Notes: generated by a model from the sequence alone, not told the origin. Numbered from the stretch's first letter, positions 42,203 through 50,569 are shown. The stretch: 64,000 bases of DNA from Hymenobacter armeniacus (GCF_014699055.1 NZ_JACXAC010000001.1:558001-622000); one strand, 5' to 3'. Program-made: numbers and translations.

Positions 42203-42433
42203 TTATTCGTCGTCGCCGGTGGCGTCGGCAGCCGGGGCTGCGGTCGTTTTCGTGTAGTTTTTGATGGCCAGCTGGCCGTTGTGGTACAGGTCGCCGTCGA
42301 CCACGTAGGCCTTGTGGCGCAGGTGCAGCTCGCCCGTGTTGGGGCACAACGTCACGGCCTTAGGGGTCAGCTTGTAGTGCGTGCGACGCTTGTCGCGAAC
42401 GGCGGAAGAGGTGCGGCGCTTAGGATGAGCCAT
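42203..42433 (-). CDS. rpmF: 50S ribosomal protein L32 (zinc-free form)
   Basis: L32 binds domain regions of 23S rRNA in the large subunit. The 76-residue protein starts MAHPKRRTSSAVRDKRRTHYK, the family signature. The zinc-ribbon part reads LCPNTGELHLRHKAYVVDGD with a single Cys, so the four-cysteine zinc site is lost. Bacteroidota commonly have such forms. The C-terminus has a short acidic extension (DATGDDE). It lies between DUF177 and plsX as in many bacteria. Confidence 0.95.
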   Translation of the reverse strand: MAHPKRRTSSAVRDKRRTHYKLTPKAVTLCPNTGELHLRHKAYVVDGDLYHNGQLAIKNYTKTTAAPAADATGDDE

Positions 42434-42503
42434 TGTAAGGGGAAATTTAGAGGATTAAGTTTTTGAGTGATGAGTTGGGGAGCGACTCGGGGCGCTGACG
42501 GAT

Positions 42504-43037
42504 TCAGTTCAGGTTTTTGAGGGCGGCCCAGCGCGGGTCGGCCGGCTCGTCGTCGTCGGGGCCCTCGTTTTCGTCGCGGGTCGTGAATATGAGCTTGGTT
42601 TCGGCGTCGGGGTTATCGTCCTCCTCGTTTTGGAAGCGCGGGTGCAGCTTCTTCATGGGCAGGGCCAGGCCGATGTAGTCGTAGAGGTGCTGGGCCAGCG
42701 GCAGGGTCTGGGTGTCGGGCGTGATTTGCAGCACGTTGTCGTCCAGCTCCTTGTTCTCGTCGCCGAAGCGCACCAGCAGCTGCTCGTCAATGTCCAGCGG
42801 CTGGTCGAACTCGTCGAGGCTGCGGTCGCACACGAGGCGCACCGTGCCGGTGATGTGGAAGTTGAGCGTAATGAGGCGCTCGGTTTTGATAAGCTCCACG
42901 TCGGCGTGCAGGTGGCCTTGCTCTACCAGCGGCTCCTCAAACAGGGCGAAAAAGTCGGGACCCAGCTCGAACTCAAAGTGGTGCGTTTTCAGCGCCAGTT
43001 TGACGAGATTGATGTCGTATTTGCTTTCTTTTTTCAC
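42504..43037 (-). CDS. DUF177 (YceD-like) protein
   Basis: This protein belongs to DUF177, which always travels with rpmF and has been linked to 23S rRNA processing and ribosome assembly. I take GTG 43037 (MKKESKYDINLVKLALK, 177 residues). The longer frame begins at a TTG (43061) that is itself part of the TACTTTTG promoter box, so it cannot be translated from that promoter. Blocks include HITGTVRLVCDRSLDEFDQP, LVRFGD, and the C-terminal DPRWAALKNL, which is a family mark. The acidic stretch before it is longer than usual. It is first in the lipid cluster. Confidence 0.93.
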   Translation of the reverse strand: MKKESKYDINLVKLALKTHHFEFELGPDFFALFEEPLVEQGHLHADVELIKTERLITLNFHITGTVRLVCDRSLDEFDQPLDIDEQLLVRFGDENKELDDNVLQITPDTQTLPLAQHLYDYIGLALPMKKLHPRFQNEEDDNPDAETKLIFTTRDENEGPDDDEPADPRWAALKNLN

Positions 43038-43058
43038 GGTCGGCTGGATAGCAGGGGG

Positions 43059-43066
43059 CAAAAGTA
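43059..43066 (-). promoter_or_regulatory. Bacteroidota -7 box heading the DUF177-rpmF-plsX unit
   Basis: On the minus strand TACTTTTG lies 21 bases before the GTG start of DUF177. It shows that a TTG at 43061 cannot be the start. Confidence 0.6.
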
Positions 43067-43129
43067 GTGAAAATCCGCCTTTTTGCCAAAAAACACGGCC
43101 AACTTTCTCTCCAACAACCCCTCCCTACG

Positions 43130-44164
43130 CTAGCGCGCGGAGCGGGGTTGGGCCGCCTCCCAGCGTTGTTTCCACACGTCGCAGGCCAGGTACACCGCCG
43201 CTCGGAACGAGGACTCATCGGCCTTGTACTGCCCGGCCAGGCCGTAGGCGGTGCCGTGGTCGGGGGAGGTGCGCACCACCGGCAGGCCGGCCGTGAAGTT
43301 GACGCCGCGCTCAAAGGCCATGAGCTTGAAGGGAATGAGGCCCTGGTCGTGGTAGAGCGCCAGCGTGGCGTCGAACTGCCGGAACTGCTGGGTGCCGAAG
43401 TAGCCATCGGCCGGAAAGGGGCCTACCACGAGGTGGCCCTCCTGCACAAACTGCTGAATGACGGGCACCACCAGGTCGCCTTCTTCGCTGCCCAGCAAGC
43501 CGTTTTCGCCGGCGTGGGGGTTGAGGCCGAGCACGGCGATGCGGGGTTTTAGAATGCCAAAATCCTGCTTCAAAGACTTCAGCAGCAGGGTGATTTTGGT
43601 GCGCAGCAGCTCGGCGGTGAGCTTGGCGGGCACGTCTTTGAGCGGCACGTGGCCGGTGACGGTGGCAATGCGCAGGCCCGCGTCCTCGTCCACCAAGAAC
43701 ATGAGGCTCTCGGGCGCGCCGAAGAAGCTGGTCAGAAACTCGGTGTGGCCGGGGTAGCGAAAGTTGTCGGCCTGGGTGTTGTCCTTGCTGATGGGCGCCG
43801 TGACGAGGGCGTCGAGCTTGCCGGCTTTCAGGTCGCGGCTGGCGGCCAGCAGGCTTTCGCGGGCGGCAGCGCCGGTAGCGGCCGAGGGCTGACCGGGGGC
43901 CAGCACGAAATCCTCTTCCCAGCAGGTCACGGCGTTGAGGCGGCCGGGGGCAATGTCGGCCGCGTCGCGCAGCTGGCGCATGGTGAGGTGTTCCGCGTCG
44001 GCCGGAGTGGGGAAATCATCAAACAGCGCCGTGGCCGTGCCGTAAATGACGGGCGTGCAGATTTTCAGCAGGCGCTCGTCGAGCAATGTTTTGTAGATGA
44101 CTTCGGGGCCGATTCCGGCAAGGTCGCCCACGGAAAAGCCGAGGCGGGGGAGTTGGTGGGGCAT
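43130..44164 (-). CDS. pdxA: 4-hydroxythreonine-4-phosphate dehydrogenase
   Basis: PdxA oxidises 4-phosphohydroxythreonine in the DXP-dependent pyridoxal phosphate pathway with NAD. The 344-residue protein starts MPHQLPRLGFSVGDLAGIGP, and the family blocks are LVTAPISKDNTQ, YPGHTEFLTSFFG, the zinc ligands in GLNPHAGENGLLG and YHDQGLIPFKLMAF, and RTSPDHGTAYGLAG. All three metal-binding His/Asp positions are present. It is read from the opposite side of a 92-base gap to DUF177; the upstream gene, 47 bases away, is pepA on the same strand. Confidence 0.96.
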   Translation of the reverse strand: MPHQLPRLGFSVGDLAGIGPEVIYKTLLDERLLKICTPVIYGTATALFDDFPTPADAEHLTMRQLRDAADIAPGRLNAVTCWEEDFVLAPGQPSAATGAAARESLLAASRDLKAGKLDALVTAPISKDNTQADNFRYPGHTEFLTSFFGAPESLMFLVDEDAGLRIATVTGHVPLKDVPAKLTAELLRTKITLLLKSLKQDFGILKPRIAVLGLNPHAGENGLLGSEEGDLVVPVIQQFVQEGHLVVGPFPADGYFGTQQFRQFDATLALYHDQGLIPFKLMAFERGVNFTAGLPVVRTSPDHGTAYGLAGQYKADESSFRAAVYLACDVWKQRWEAAQPRSAR

Positions 44165-44211
44165 TGCGTTAGTAGGGGAAGAACGTCATGCAAAGCATGG
44201 CCGCTCTATTG

Positions 44212-45672
44212 TTAATCAGCCAATTGATTGGTCAGAAACTCGTACAGCAGGCGCACGCCCACGCCGGTGCCGCCCTTGCCGCGGTAGCTTTCGGCGGCCG
44301 TGAGGTAGGCGGGGCCGGCAATGTCGAGGTGAATCCAGGGGTAGCCTTCGATGAAGCGCTCCAGAAACTTGGCGGCCGAAATGTGGCCGGCTTCGCCTTT
44401 GCCCAGGTTGCTGAGGTCGGCGATGTCGGACTTGATGTGGTCGGCGTACTCGTCCCAGAGCGGAAACTCCACCAGGCGCTCGTGCACGGCGTAGCCGGCG
44501 TCGCTGAGCTGTTGCATGGTAGCAGGTGCGGCGGTGCCCATGGAGGCGGAGGCTTCGGTGGCCAGGGCGCGCACGGCGGCGCCGGTGAGGGTGGCCAGGT
44601 CGATAACCAGTGCGGGGTCGTATTTCTTGGCGAAACTCAGAGCGTCGGCCAGGAGCAAGCGGCCTTCGGCGTCGGTGTTTTTCACTTCCACCGTGAGGCC
44701 GCTGTGCATGGTGAGGACGTCGCCGGGGGCGTAGGCCAGGCCGCCGGGGCGGTTGTCGGTGGCGGGCACCAGGCCGATGACGTGCAGCGGGGCGTTGTTT
44801 TTGGCCAGGGCGAAGAGGGTGCCGGCCACGGCCGCGCCGCCGGCCATGTCGCACTTCATCATGTCCATGCTGTTGGGCGTGGGCTTGAGGCTGAGGCCGC
44901 CGGTGTCGAACACCACGCCTTTGCCCACCAGCACGTAGGGCTTTTCGTTTTTGGCACCTTCGGGCTTCCATTCGAGGATGCTGAAGGTGGGCGGCTCGGG
45001 CGAGCCCAGGTTGACGGCGAGCAGGCCGCCCATGCGCAGGGCTTCGATTTTGGGCAGGTCGAGGATGTCGGTGGTATAGCCGGCCTGGTCGCCCGCTTCG
45101 GCAATGCGCTCGGCCAGCTGCACGGCGTTCAGCTTGTTGAGCGGGGCGTTGACGAGGTCGCGGGCCAGCATCACGCCCTGCAGCAGGCCGTCGAGCTCGG
45201 CGATTTGGGCGGCGGTGGCGGCTTCGCCTACCAGCGTGACCTTGGTCAAGGCCGGGGCCTGGCGCGACTTGTCATCGGTTTTGTAGCCGTCGAAGCGGTA
45301 GGCTGTCAGGGCCAGGCCCTCGGCCAGGAGCAGGCCGGCGTTGGGAACGTCGCTGAGGTTGTGAATGAACACCTCAGCTACTTTTTCGGCCTTGAGCTGG
45401 GTGTGCAGGGCGTGGCCGCTGCGGCGCAGGGCTTCGGCCACCTGGGCGGGCGTGGGCTTATCGGCCAGCACCACGAAATAGTGGTGGTGGCTGAAGTGGT
45501 TGAGGTGAACGAGCTTCTGGTCGTCGGCCAGGGCGGCGGCCACGTACTGCCGGGCTTCGGCCGAGAGGTCGCCGGCCGCGTCGGCGGGCAGGGCGGAGGT
45601 GCCGGCGGGCAGAAGAAATACCTGGGTGGCACGCTCCGGAGCGGATGTGGCGTGAGTGAGAACGAGGGACAT
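44212..45672 (-). CDS. pepA: Leucyl aminopeptidase (M17 family)
   Basis: A cytoplasmic two-metal aminopeptidase of 486 residues from ATG 45672 (MSLVLTHATSAPERATQ). The first 150 residues are the regulatory N-terminal domain. The catalytic domain has VGKGVVFDTGGLSLKP, KCDMAGGAAVAGTL with metal-binding Asp, and the M17 signature VKNTDAEGRLLLADAL. The end KGGTGVGVRLLYEFL matches the family. It removes leucine and other residues from peptide N-termini. pdxA lies 47 bases downstream. The strain probably uses it in peptide turnover. Confidence 0.95.
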   Translation of the reverse strand: MSLVLTHATSAPERATQVFLLPAGTSALPADAAGDLSAEARQYVAAALADDQKLVHLNHFSHHHYFVVLADKPTPAQVAEALRRSGHALHTQLKAEKVAEVFIHNLSDVPNAGLLLAEGLALTAYRFDGYKTDDKSRQAPALTKVTLVGEAATAAQIAELDGLLQGVMLARDLVNAPLNKLNAVQLAERIAEAGDQAGYTTDILDLPKIEALRMGGLLAVNLGSPEPPTFSILEWKPEGAKNEKPYVLVGKGVVFDTGGLSLKPTPNSMDMMKCDMAGGAAVAGTLFALAKNNAPLHVIGLVPATDNRPGGLAYAPGDVLTMHSGLTVEVKNTDAEGRLLLADALSFAKKYDPALVIDLATLTGAAVRALATEASASMGTAAPATMQQLSDAGYAVHERLVEFPLWDEYADHIKSDIADLSNLGKGEAGHISAAKFLERFIEGYPWIHLDIAGPAYLTAAESYRGKGGTGVGVRLLYEFLTNQLAD

Positions 45673-45831
45673 GAACGTGCGAAGCTGAAGTAATGCGGCT
45701 GCTAAGGTAGCCGCAGACATCGCAACCGCGTTAGTGGAAGGCCAGGCGGCCGGACTTGTAGGCTCGGCGTGCGGGCGAGAGGCTGTAAGCCGATGCGCCC
45801 GTGCGTTACACGTTGCCTCCCGAATGCTCCC

Positions 45832-47214
45832 TCAAAGGAACACCTTGCGCAAAGCCCACAGGCTCCACACAATGACCATCAGGCCCACGCCTATAAACAT
45901 CCAGCGGGTGGGCATGCGGCCCGCCAGCCGGGCCGCCAGCGGCGCCGCCGCCACGCCGCCCACGATGAGCCCGGCCACAATTTGCCAGTGCGACAGGCCG
46001 CGCATGGCGAAAAACGTGAACGCGCTGGCAAACGTGACAAAAAACTCGGTGATGCTCACCGTGCCGATGACGTAGCGCGGCGTGCGCCCGTTGGTGATGA
46101 GCGTGCTGGTGACCAGCGGCCCCCAGCCGCCCCCGCCAAATGAGTCGAGGAAGCCCCCGGCGCCGGCCAGCCAGCCCGCGTGCCTCACCTTGCGCCGCCG
46201 GTCGGCGCGGCCGAAGGCGCGGGTGAGGATGCGCACGCCCAGCACCAGCAAGTACAAGGCCAGCAGCGGCTTCACCCAAGCGGCGTATTCTTCGCCGAAG
46301 CGCGAGAGCAGATAAGCCCCGCTGATGGAGCCGGCAATGCCGGGCAGCAGCAGCACCCGGAAAAGCTTTTTGTTGACGTTGCCGAAGCGGTAGTGGTGGT
46401 AGCCTGAGGCCCCGCTGGCAAACATCTCGGCGGTGTGAATGCTGGCGCTGACCGCCGCCGGATTCAGCCCCAACGACATCAGGCTGATGGCCGACACCAC
46501 GCCGTAGCCCATGCCCAGCACGCCGTCGATGAGCTGCGCGACGAACCCCACCGCGACAAACGCATAGAACGTGCCCGACGACGTGAGCCACTGCACCGCC
46601 TGCGGCCAGGTGACGTAGTACGACAGAATGTTGAGCAGAATGAACCCCGCAAACGCTACCAGCGAGCCCGTGGCCATGCGCCGCCAGTAGGCCGTGGCCG
46701 GGGCCTCGTAGGCCGGGCCGAGGGCCCGTTGCGGCGCTGCGCGCTGGGCGCGGGAGGGGGCGGCTGCGAGCGTGGTTTGTCCTTCACCTGCTTGGGATGA
46801 AGTGGGCAAGTAAATGCTGCTCTCGGCAGGGGCACCGGCCACGTGGGCGAGCATGCCCCGCCCGGTGGCGGCGGCGCTGATGCGGCGGTTGAGGGTGGGG
46901 TCGTCGGTGGCCGCGAAAACGAGGGCGTGGCCTGCCAAGTCCGTTTCCTGGAACGGGCGCTCCAGCAGCCGCACTCCGCCGTGGCGGCTGGCCAGCTCGC
47001 GCAGCGTGGGCAGCAGGGGCGCGGCCACCACCGTGACCATCGCGGCCGAGGCGTTGTGCAGGAGGGCGGTAAGCAGTTCAAGCGCGGCCGGGCCGCCGCC
47101 GGCCAGCAACACCCGAACGTGGGCCATTTGCAGCAAAACCGGTAGCGGGGGCTGCGGCGGCGCCCCGGAGCCAGCGGCCCCGGCGGCCTGCGGCGCCGGA
47201 AGAGGATGGTCCAT
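45832..47214 (-). CDS. Siroheme-synthase-like NAD-binding domain fused to a TSUP (TauE/SafE) transporter
   Basis: The protein has 460 residues from ATG 47214 (MDHPLPAPQAAG). Residues about 25-145 resemble the precorrin-2 dehydrogenase domain of siroheme synthase: VRVLLAGGGPAALELLTALL, a helix-strand pattern, and ETDLAGHALVFAATDDPTLN. A low-complexity linker follows, and residues about 195-460 form an eight-helix TSUP permease: VGFVAQLIDGVLGMGYGVVS, SIHTAEMFASGASGYHHYRF, GGFLDSFGGGGWGPLVTSTL. TSUP proteins move sulfite, sulfonates or thiosulfate, and siroheme is the sulfite-reductase cofactor, so the fusion links uptake and reduction of sulfur. No other sulfur gene is in the window. The N-terminal domain may be regulatory if catalytic residues are missing. 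Confidence 0.85.
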   Translation of the reverse strand: MDHPLPAPQAAGAAGSGAPPQPPLPVLLQMAHVRVLLAGGGPAALELLTALLHNASAAMVTVVAAPLLPTLRELASRHGGVRLLERPFQETDLAGHALVFAATDDPTLNRRISAAATGRGMLAHVAGAPAESSIYLPTSSQAGEGQTTLAAAPSRAQRAAPQRALGPAYEAPATAYWRRMATGSLVAFAGFILLNILSYYVTWPQAVQWLTSSGTFYAFVAVGFVAQLIDGVLGMGYGVVSAISLMSLGLNPAAVSASIHTAEMFASGASGYHHYRFGNVNKKLFRVLLLPGIAGSISGAYLLSRFGEEYAAWVKPLLALYLLVLGVRILTRAFGRADRRRKVRHAGWLAGAGGFLDSFGGGGWGPLVTSTLITNGRTPRYVIGTVSITEFFVTFASAFTFFAMRGLSHWQIVAGLIVGGVAAAPLAARLAGRMPTRWMFIGVGLMVIVWSLWALRKVFL

Positions 47215-47347
47215 AAGGAAGCTGTGCAGCACAATATCGAGTGTAAATATCAACTGGAAAAGTTGCGGTGGCGGTTTGGGATTGCTCGCAGGGCGGGAGG
47301 TGGGGCCCCAAGGCCGGCTGGCGCCGGGCACCGGCCGGCGCGGCTGC

Positions 47348-47355
47348 TACCTTTG
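47348..47355 (+). promoter_or_regulatory. Bacteroidota -7 box upstream of rsmA
   Basis: TACCTTTG lies 37 bases before the GTG start of rsmA, in the gap shared with the divergent TSUP gene. Confidence 0.55.
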
Positions 47356-47392
47356 CGCCGCTGCCGCGCCCCAAGCCGCGGGGCTTTTCTTC

Positions 47393-48220
47393 GTGGTAAG
47401 ACCCAAAAAACACCTTGGCCAGCACTTTCTGGCCGACCCCAATATTGCCCGCAACATCGTGGCCGCGCTGCAGCTGCCCGACGGCGTGCGCGAGGTGCTG
47501 GAAATCGGCCCGGGCATGGGCGTACTCACCCAATACCTGCTCCAAAACCCGGCCTACCAGACCAGCGTGGTCGAAATCGATACCGAGTCGGTGGCCTACC
47601 TGCAGCAGCACTACCCGGCGCTGGACAACCGCATTTTTGCCACCGATTTTCTGAAGCAGAACCTGAGCGAGCTGTTTCCCGGCCAGCCGCTGGCCATCAT
47701 CGGCAACTTTCCCTACAACATCAGCAGCCAGATTTTCTTTGCCGTGCTCAACAACCGCCAGCAGGTGCGCGAGGTGGTGGGCATGATTCAGAAGGAAGTG
47801 GCCGAGCGCCTGGCCGAGCCGCCCGGCTCCAAAACCTACGGCATCCTGAGCGTGCTGCTGCAGGCCTACTACCAGATTGATTACCTGTTCACGGTGCCGC
47901 CGCACGTCTTCAACCCGCCGCCCAAGGTGGAATCGGCCGTGGTGCGCCTCACCCGCAACGCCACCGAGCAGCTGGACTGCGACGAGAAGCTTTTTTTTCG
48001 GGTGGTGAAGCAGGCGTTTCAGACGCGCCGCAAAACCCTGCGCAACGCCCTGAAACCCTTCGGCCTGCCGCCGGAGGCCACCACCGACGCCATCTTTGAG
48101 CGCCGCGCCGAAACGCTGAGCGTGGCCGACTTTGTGGGACTGACGCAGCGCATCGGCCAGCACAATGCGGGCCTGAGCGCGGCGCTGCCAGACCTCAGCC
48201 TGAACGACCTTTCGGAATAA
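47393..48220 (+). CDS. rsmA: 16S rRNA (adenine(1518)-N(6)/adenine(1519)-N(6))-dimethyltransferase
   Basis: RsmA (KsgA) dimethylates two adjacent adenines in the 3' hairpin of 16S rRNA late in 30S assembly. The 275-residue protein begins at GTG 47393, giving MVRPKKHLGQHFLADP, which is the family N-terminus; no ATG is available and the frame further up runs through the divergent gene. The SAM site is LEIGPGMGVLTQYLL, and the adenine-binding NFPYNISSQIFF (NxPY) is intact. The C-terminal helical domain has FNPPPKVESAVVRL and RRKTLRNALK. It is first of a plus-strand run. Confidence 0.96.
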   Translation: MVRPKKHLGQHFLADPNIARNIVAALQLPDGVREVLEIGPGMGVLTQYLLQNPAYQTSVVEIDTESVAYLQQHYPALDNRIFATDFLKQNLSELFPGQPLAIIGNFPYNISSQIFFAVLNNRQQVREVVGMIQKEVAERLAEPPGSKTYGILSVLLQAYYQIDYLFTVPPHVFNPPPKVESAVVRLTRNATEQLDCDEKLFFRVVKQAFQTRRKTLRNALKPFGLPPEATTDAIFERRAETLSVADFVGLTQRIGQHNAGLSAALPDLSLNDLSE

Positions 48221-48254
48221 TTCCACTTTTCACCTTCCCCCTCACTCTCCTCGA

Positions 48255-48869
48255 ATGAATAAGCTGCTACTCGGCTGCGGTCTTCTGCTCTGCTCCTTCA
48301 CCGTGGCTCCGGACGGGCCGTGGTTCAGCGGCAAAATCGTGTACAAAAACTCTTTTGCAACGCTCACCGGCCAGGACATTACCGATAAAATTGCGCCCGT
48401 GATGGGCAGCCAAAACCTGTATTACATCAACGGCGAGAACTATAAGTCCTACACCGAGAAGAAGCAGCTGTTGGAGCTTTACACGGCAAAAACCAACGAG
48501 ATGCAGTACTTCATCAACGGGCAGAAAAGCGTCATTGATGCGGCGGCCAACGCCCCGGCGGCCGTGGTGAAGCCCCTGACCGAAAAAGCCACCATTGCCG
48601 GCTATGCCTGCCAAAGCCTGCAGATTGACGCCGACGGCAACACCACGGTCTACTATTACTCGCCGAAGCTGCGGGTCAATCCGGAGTTGTACAGCAAGCA
48701 CCTGGCCGGCAACTGGTATGCGTTTTTGAAAGCCAGCAAGGGCGCCCTGCCGCTGAAATTTACGATGACCGACCGGAAGCAGGGCTTTGTGATGAACTGC
48801 GAAGCCACTTCGATCGAAGCCATGGCGCTTCCGCTGAGTGAGTTTACGCCCGAGGCGCCGGCTCGCTAA
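48255..48869 (+). CDS. Exported hypothetical protein
   Basis: A 204-residue protein with a short signal peptide (MNKLLLGCGLLLCSFTVA). The mature part looks like a beta-rich, DUF4412-style secreted domain: WFSGKIVYKNSFATLTG, KSYTEKKQLLELYTAKTNEM, then TIAGYACQSLQIDADGNTTVYYYSP, and a closing TDRKQGFVMNCEAT. Two Cys pairs could form a disulfide. The family assignment is only by pattern. It is 34 bases after rsmA and 11 bases before the dehydrogenase gene, so the three may be one operon. Confidence 0.75.
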   Translation: MNKLLLGCGLLLCSFTVAPDGPWFSGKIVYKNSFATLTGQDITDKIAPVMGSQNLYYINGENYKSYTEKKQLLELYTAKTNEMQYFINGQKSVIDAAANAPAAVVKPLTEKATIAGYACQSLQIDADGNTTVYYYSPKLRVNPELYSKHLAGNWYAFLKASKGALPLKFTMTDRKQGFVMNCEATSIEAMALPLSEFTPEAPAR

Positions 48870-48880
48870 TTCACCCCTCC

Positions 48881-49846
48881 ATGAGCACCTGCCTCGTCGT
48901 CGACGAAATGCATCCCTCGCTGCTGCCGCTGCTGGCCGAAATCGGCGTCGAGGGCGACTACCAGCCCCACCTCACCGCCGCCGAAATTCCGGCGGCGCTG
49001 GCCGCCCGGCCCTATGAGGGCCTGATGGTGCGCAGCAAGCTGCGCGTGACGGCCGCCCTGCTGGCCCACGGCCCGCACCTGCGCTACGTGGCCCGCGCCG
49101 GGGCCGGCGTCGACAACATCGACGAGGCGGCCATGGCCGCCGCGGGCGTTACGCTGCTGAATGCGCCCGAGGGCAACCGCGACGCCGTGGGCGAGTACGC
49201 CGTGGGCCTGCTGCTGGCCCTGCTGCGCAACATTGCCCGCGCCGACCACGAAGTGCGCCAGGGCCAGTGGCGCCGCGAAGCCAACCGCGGCGAAGAAATG
49301 GGCGGCAAAACCATCGGGCTGTTGGGCTACGGGCACATGGGCCGGGCATTCGCGCGCCGCCTCGGCGCGTTTGGCTGCACGGTGCTGGCCCACGACCACG
49401 ACCCCGCCGTGCCCGCCGATGCCCACGCCACGCTGGTGAGCCTGCGCGAACTGCAGGCCCGCGCCGACGTGCTGAGCCTGCACATTCCGTACTCGGCAGC
49501 CAACCACCATTTCGTGGACGAAGCGCTGCTGAAAGGTTTTGCCAAGCCCGTGTGGGTGATGAACACGGCCCGGGGCGAAGTGCTGGACCACGCCGCCCTG
49601 GTGGCCGCGCTGCAAGCCGGCGCCGTGCGCGGCGCCGCCCTCGACGTGCTCGACAACGAGAAGCTCAACACGCTCACGGCGGCCCAGCAGGCCACCTTCG
49701 ATTATCTAAAAACGGCCCCCAACGTGGTGCTTTCGCCGCACGTGGGCGGCTGGACTTTTGAGAGTTACGCCCGCATCAATGAGGTGTTGGCAGAGAAAAT
49801 TCGGGCATTCCGGGCCCAGGCCGACGGGCCGACGGTGGGGAGCTAA
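48881..49846 (+). CDS. D-isomer-specific 2-hydroxyacid dehydrogenase (phosphoglycerate-dehydrogenase-like)
   Basis: The 321-residue NAD-dependent enzyme has the family order: a substrate-binding N-terminal part (VRSKLRVTAALL, GAGVDNIDEAAM, NAPEGNRDAVGEYAVGLLLA), the NAD fold with GLLGYGHMGRAFARRL, and the catalytic triad Arg in MNTARGEVLDH, Glu in LDVLDNEKLN, and His in LSPHVGGWTFES. The lack of an ACT domain and the short length separate it from long SerA forms. Serine synthesis from 3-phosphoglycerate is the most likely reaction, but glyoxylate or hydroxypyruvate reduction is possible. greA follows after a promoter-hairpin region. Confidence 0.9.
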   Translation: MSTCLVVDEMHPSLLPLLAEIGVEGDYQPHLTAAEIPAALAARPYEGLMVRSKLRVTAALLAHGPHLRYVARAGAGVDNIDEAAMAAAGVTLLNAPEGNRDAVGEYAVGLLLALLRNIARADHEVRQGQWRREANRGEEMGGKTIGLLGYGHMGRAFARRLGAFGCTVLAHDHDPAVPADAHATLVSLRELQARADVLSLHIPYSAANHHFVDEALLKGFAKPVWVMNTARGEVLDHAALVAALQAGAVRGAALDVLDNEKLNTLTAAQQATFDYLKTAPNVVLSPHVGGWTFESYARINEVLAEKIRAFRAQADGPTVGS

Positions 49847-49857
49847 TTGGTTTTGCG

Positions 49858-49865
49858 TATCTTTG
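49858..49865 (+). promoter_or_regulatory. Bacteroidota -7 box in the greA leader region
   Basis: TATCTTTG matches TAnnTTTG and lies 82 bases before the greA ATG, immediately upstream of a hairpin. No -33 element is clear. Confidence 0.5.
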
Positions 49866-49881
49866 CTGTGAACCTAAGAAG

Positions 49882-49919
49882 GGAGAACGGTTGGCAGTGC
49901 CAGCCGTTCTCCTTGCTTT
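49882..49919 (+). terminator. Terminator-like hairpin between the dehydrogenase gene and greA
   Basis: Arms GGAGAACGG (49882-49890) and CCGTTCTCC (49904-49912), with inner GGC/GCC pairs, are followed by TTGCTTTTT. It ends the upstream unit, or, because a promoter box lies before it, could act as a leader attenuator of greA. Confidence 0.65.
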
Positions 49920-49947
49920 TTAGCCAAACCGTCAAGCATCTACTCCT

Positions 49948-50424
49948 ATGGCCAGCACCATCAATTATTACACCCCGGAAGGCCTGCAAAAACTGAAGGA
50001 CGAGCTCCAGGACCTCAAAATCCGGGGCCGGGCCAAAGCTGCCGAAGACCTGCGCGAAGCCCGCGACAAAGGCGACCTGAGCGAAAACGCCGAGTACGAC
50101 GCCGCCAAGGACGCCCAGGGCTTGCTTGAACTCAAAATCGCCAAGCTCGAAGAGGTGGTGGGCAACGCCCGCCTCATCGACGAAACCAACATGGATTTCA
50201 GCAAGGTGCTTATCATGAGCAAGGTGAAGCTGAAGAATCTCAAGAATAACATGGTGCTGAATTACACCCTGGTGGCCGAGGAAGAAGCCAATCTGGCGGC
50301 CGGCAAAATCTCGGTGAAGTCGCCCATCGGCAAGGGCCTGCTGGGCAAATCGGCCGGCGACATGGCCGAAATTGTGGTGCCGGCCGGCAAGCTGCAGTTT
50401 CAGATTCTGGAGATTTCGCGCTAG
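49948..50424 (+). CDS. greA: Transcription elongation factor GreA
   Basis: GreA enters the RNA polymerase secondary channel and triggers cleavage of backtracked RNA. The 158-residue protein has the N-terminal coiled coil with the acidic tip (REARDKGDLSENAEYDAAKD, with Asp and Glu at the tip) and the C-terminal FKBP-like domain (ISVKSPIGKGLLGKSAGDM). Start ATG 49948 (MASTINYYTPEGLQKLKDEL) is clear. It has its own terminator, and upstream lie a promoter box and a hairpin that may form an attenuated leader. Confidence 0.96.
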   Translation: MASTINYYTPEGLQKLKDELQDLKIRGRAKAAEDLREARDKGDLSENAEYDAAKDAQGLLELKIAKLEEVVGNARLIDETNMDFSKVLIMSKVKLKNLKNNMVLNYTLVAEEEANLAAGKISVKSPIGKGLLGKSAGDMAEIVVPAGKLQFQILEISR

Positions 50425-50458
50425 GCGGTAGCCGGCGGTTGCTCGTGGTCAGTGGTTA

Positions 50459-50493
50459 GGGCAGTGCCGGTGGGCGCTGCCCTACTTCTTTTT
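50459..50493 (+). terminator. Terminator after greA
   Basis: A 10-base-pair stem (50459-50468 with 50473-50482, one T-G wobble) on a four-base loop is followed by TACTTCTTTTT. Confidence 0.7.
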
Positions 50494-50569
50494 AGGCACC
50501 TGCCGGCGCGGGCCTGGATGTTCTCGTTTATTTGCATCAGCGACCTGACAACTCACCACAATCCTGCCC

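Noticed and set aside
46814..47392. N-terminal extension of RsmA
   Set aside because: The upstream codons lie in the divergent TSUP gene and its promoter area; the family N-terminus begins at the GTG at 47393.
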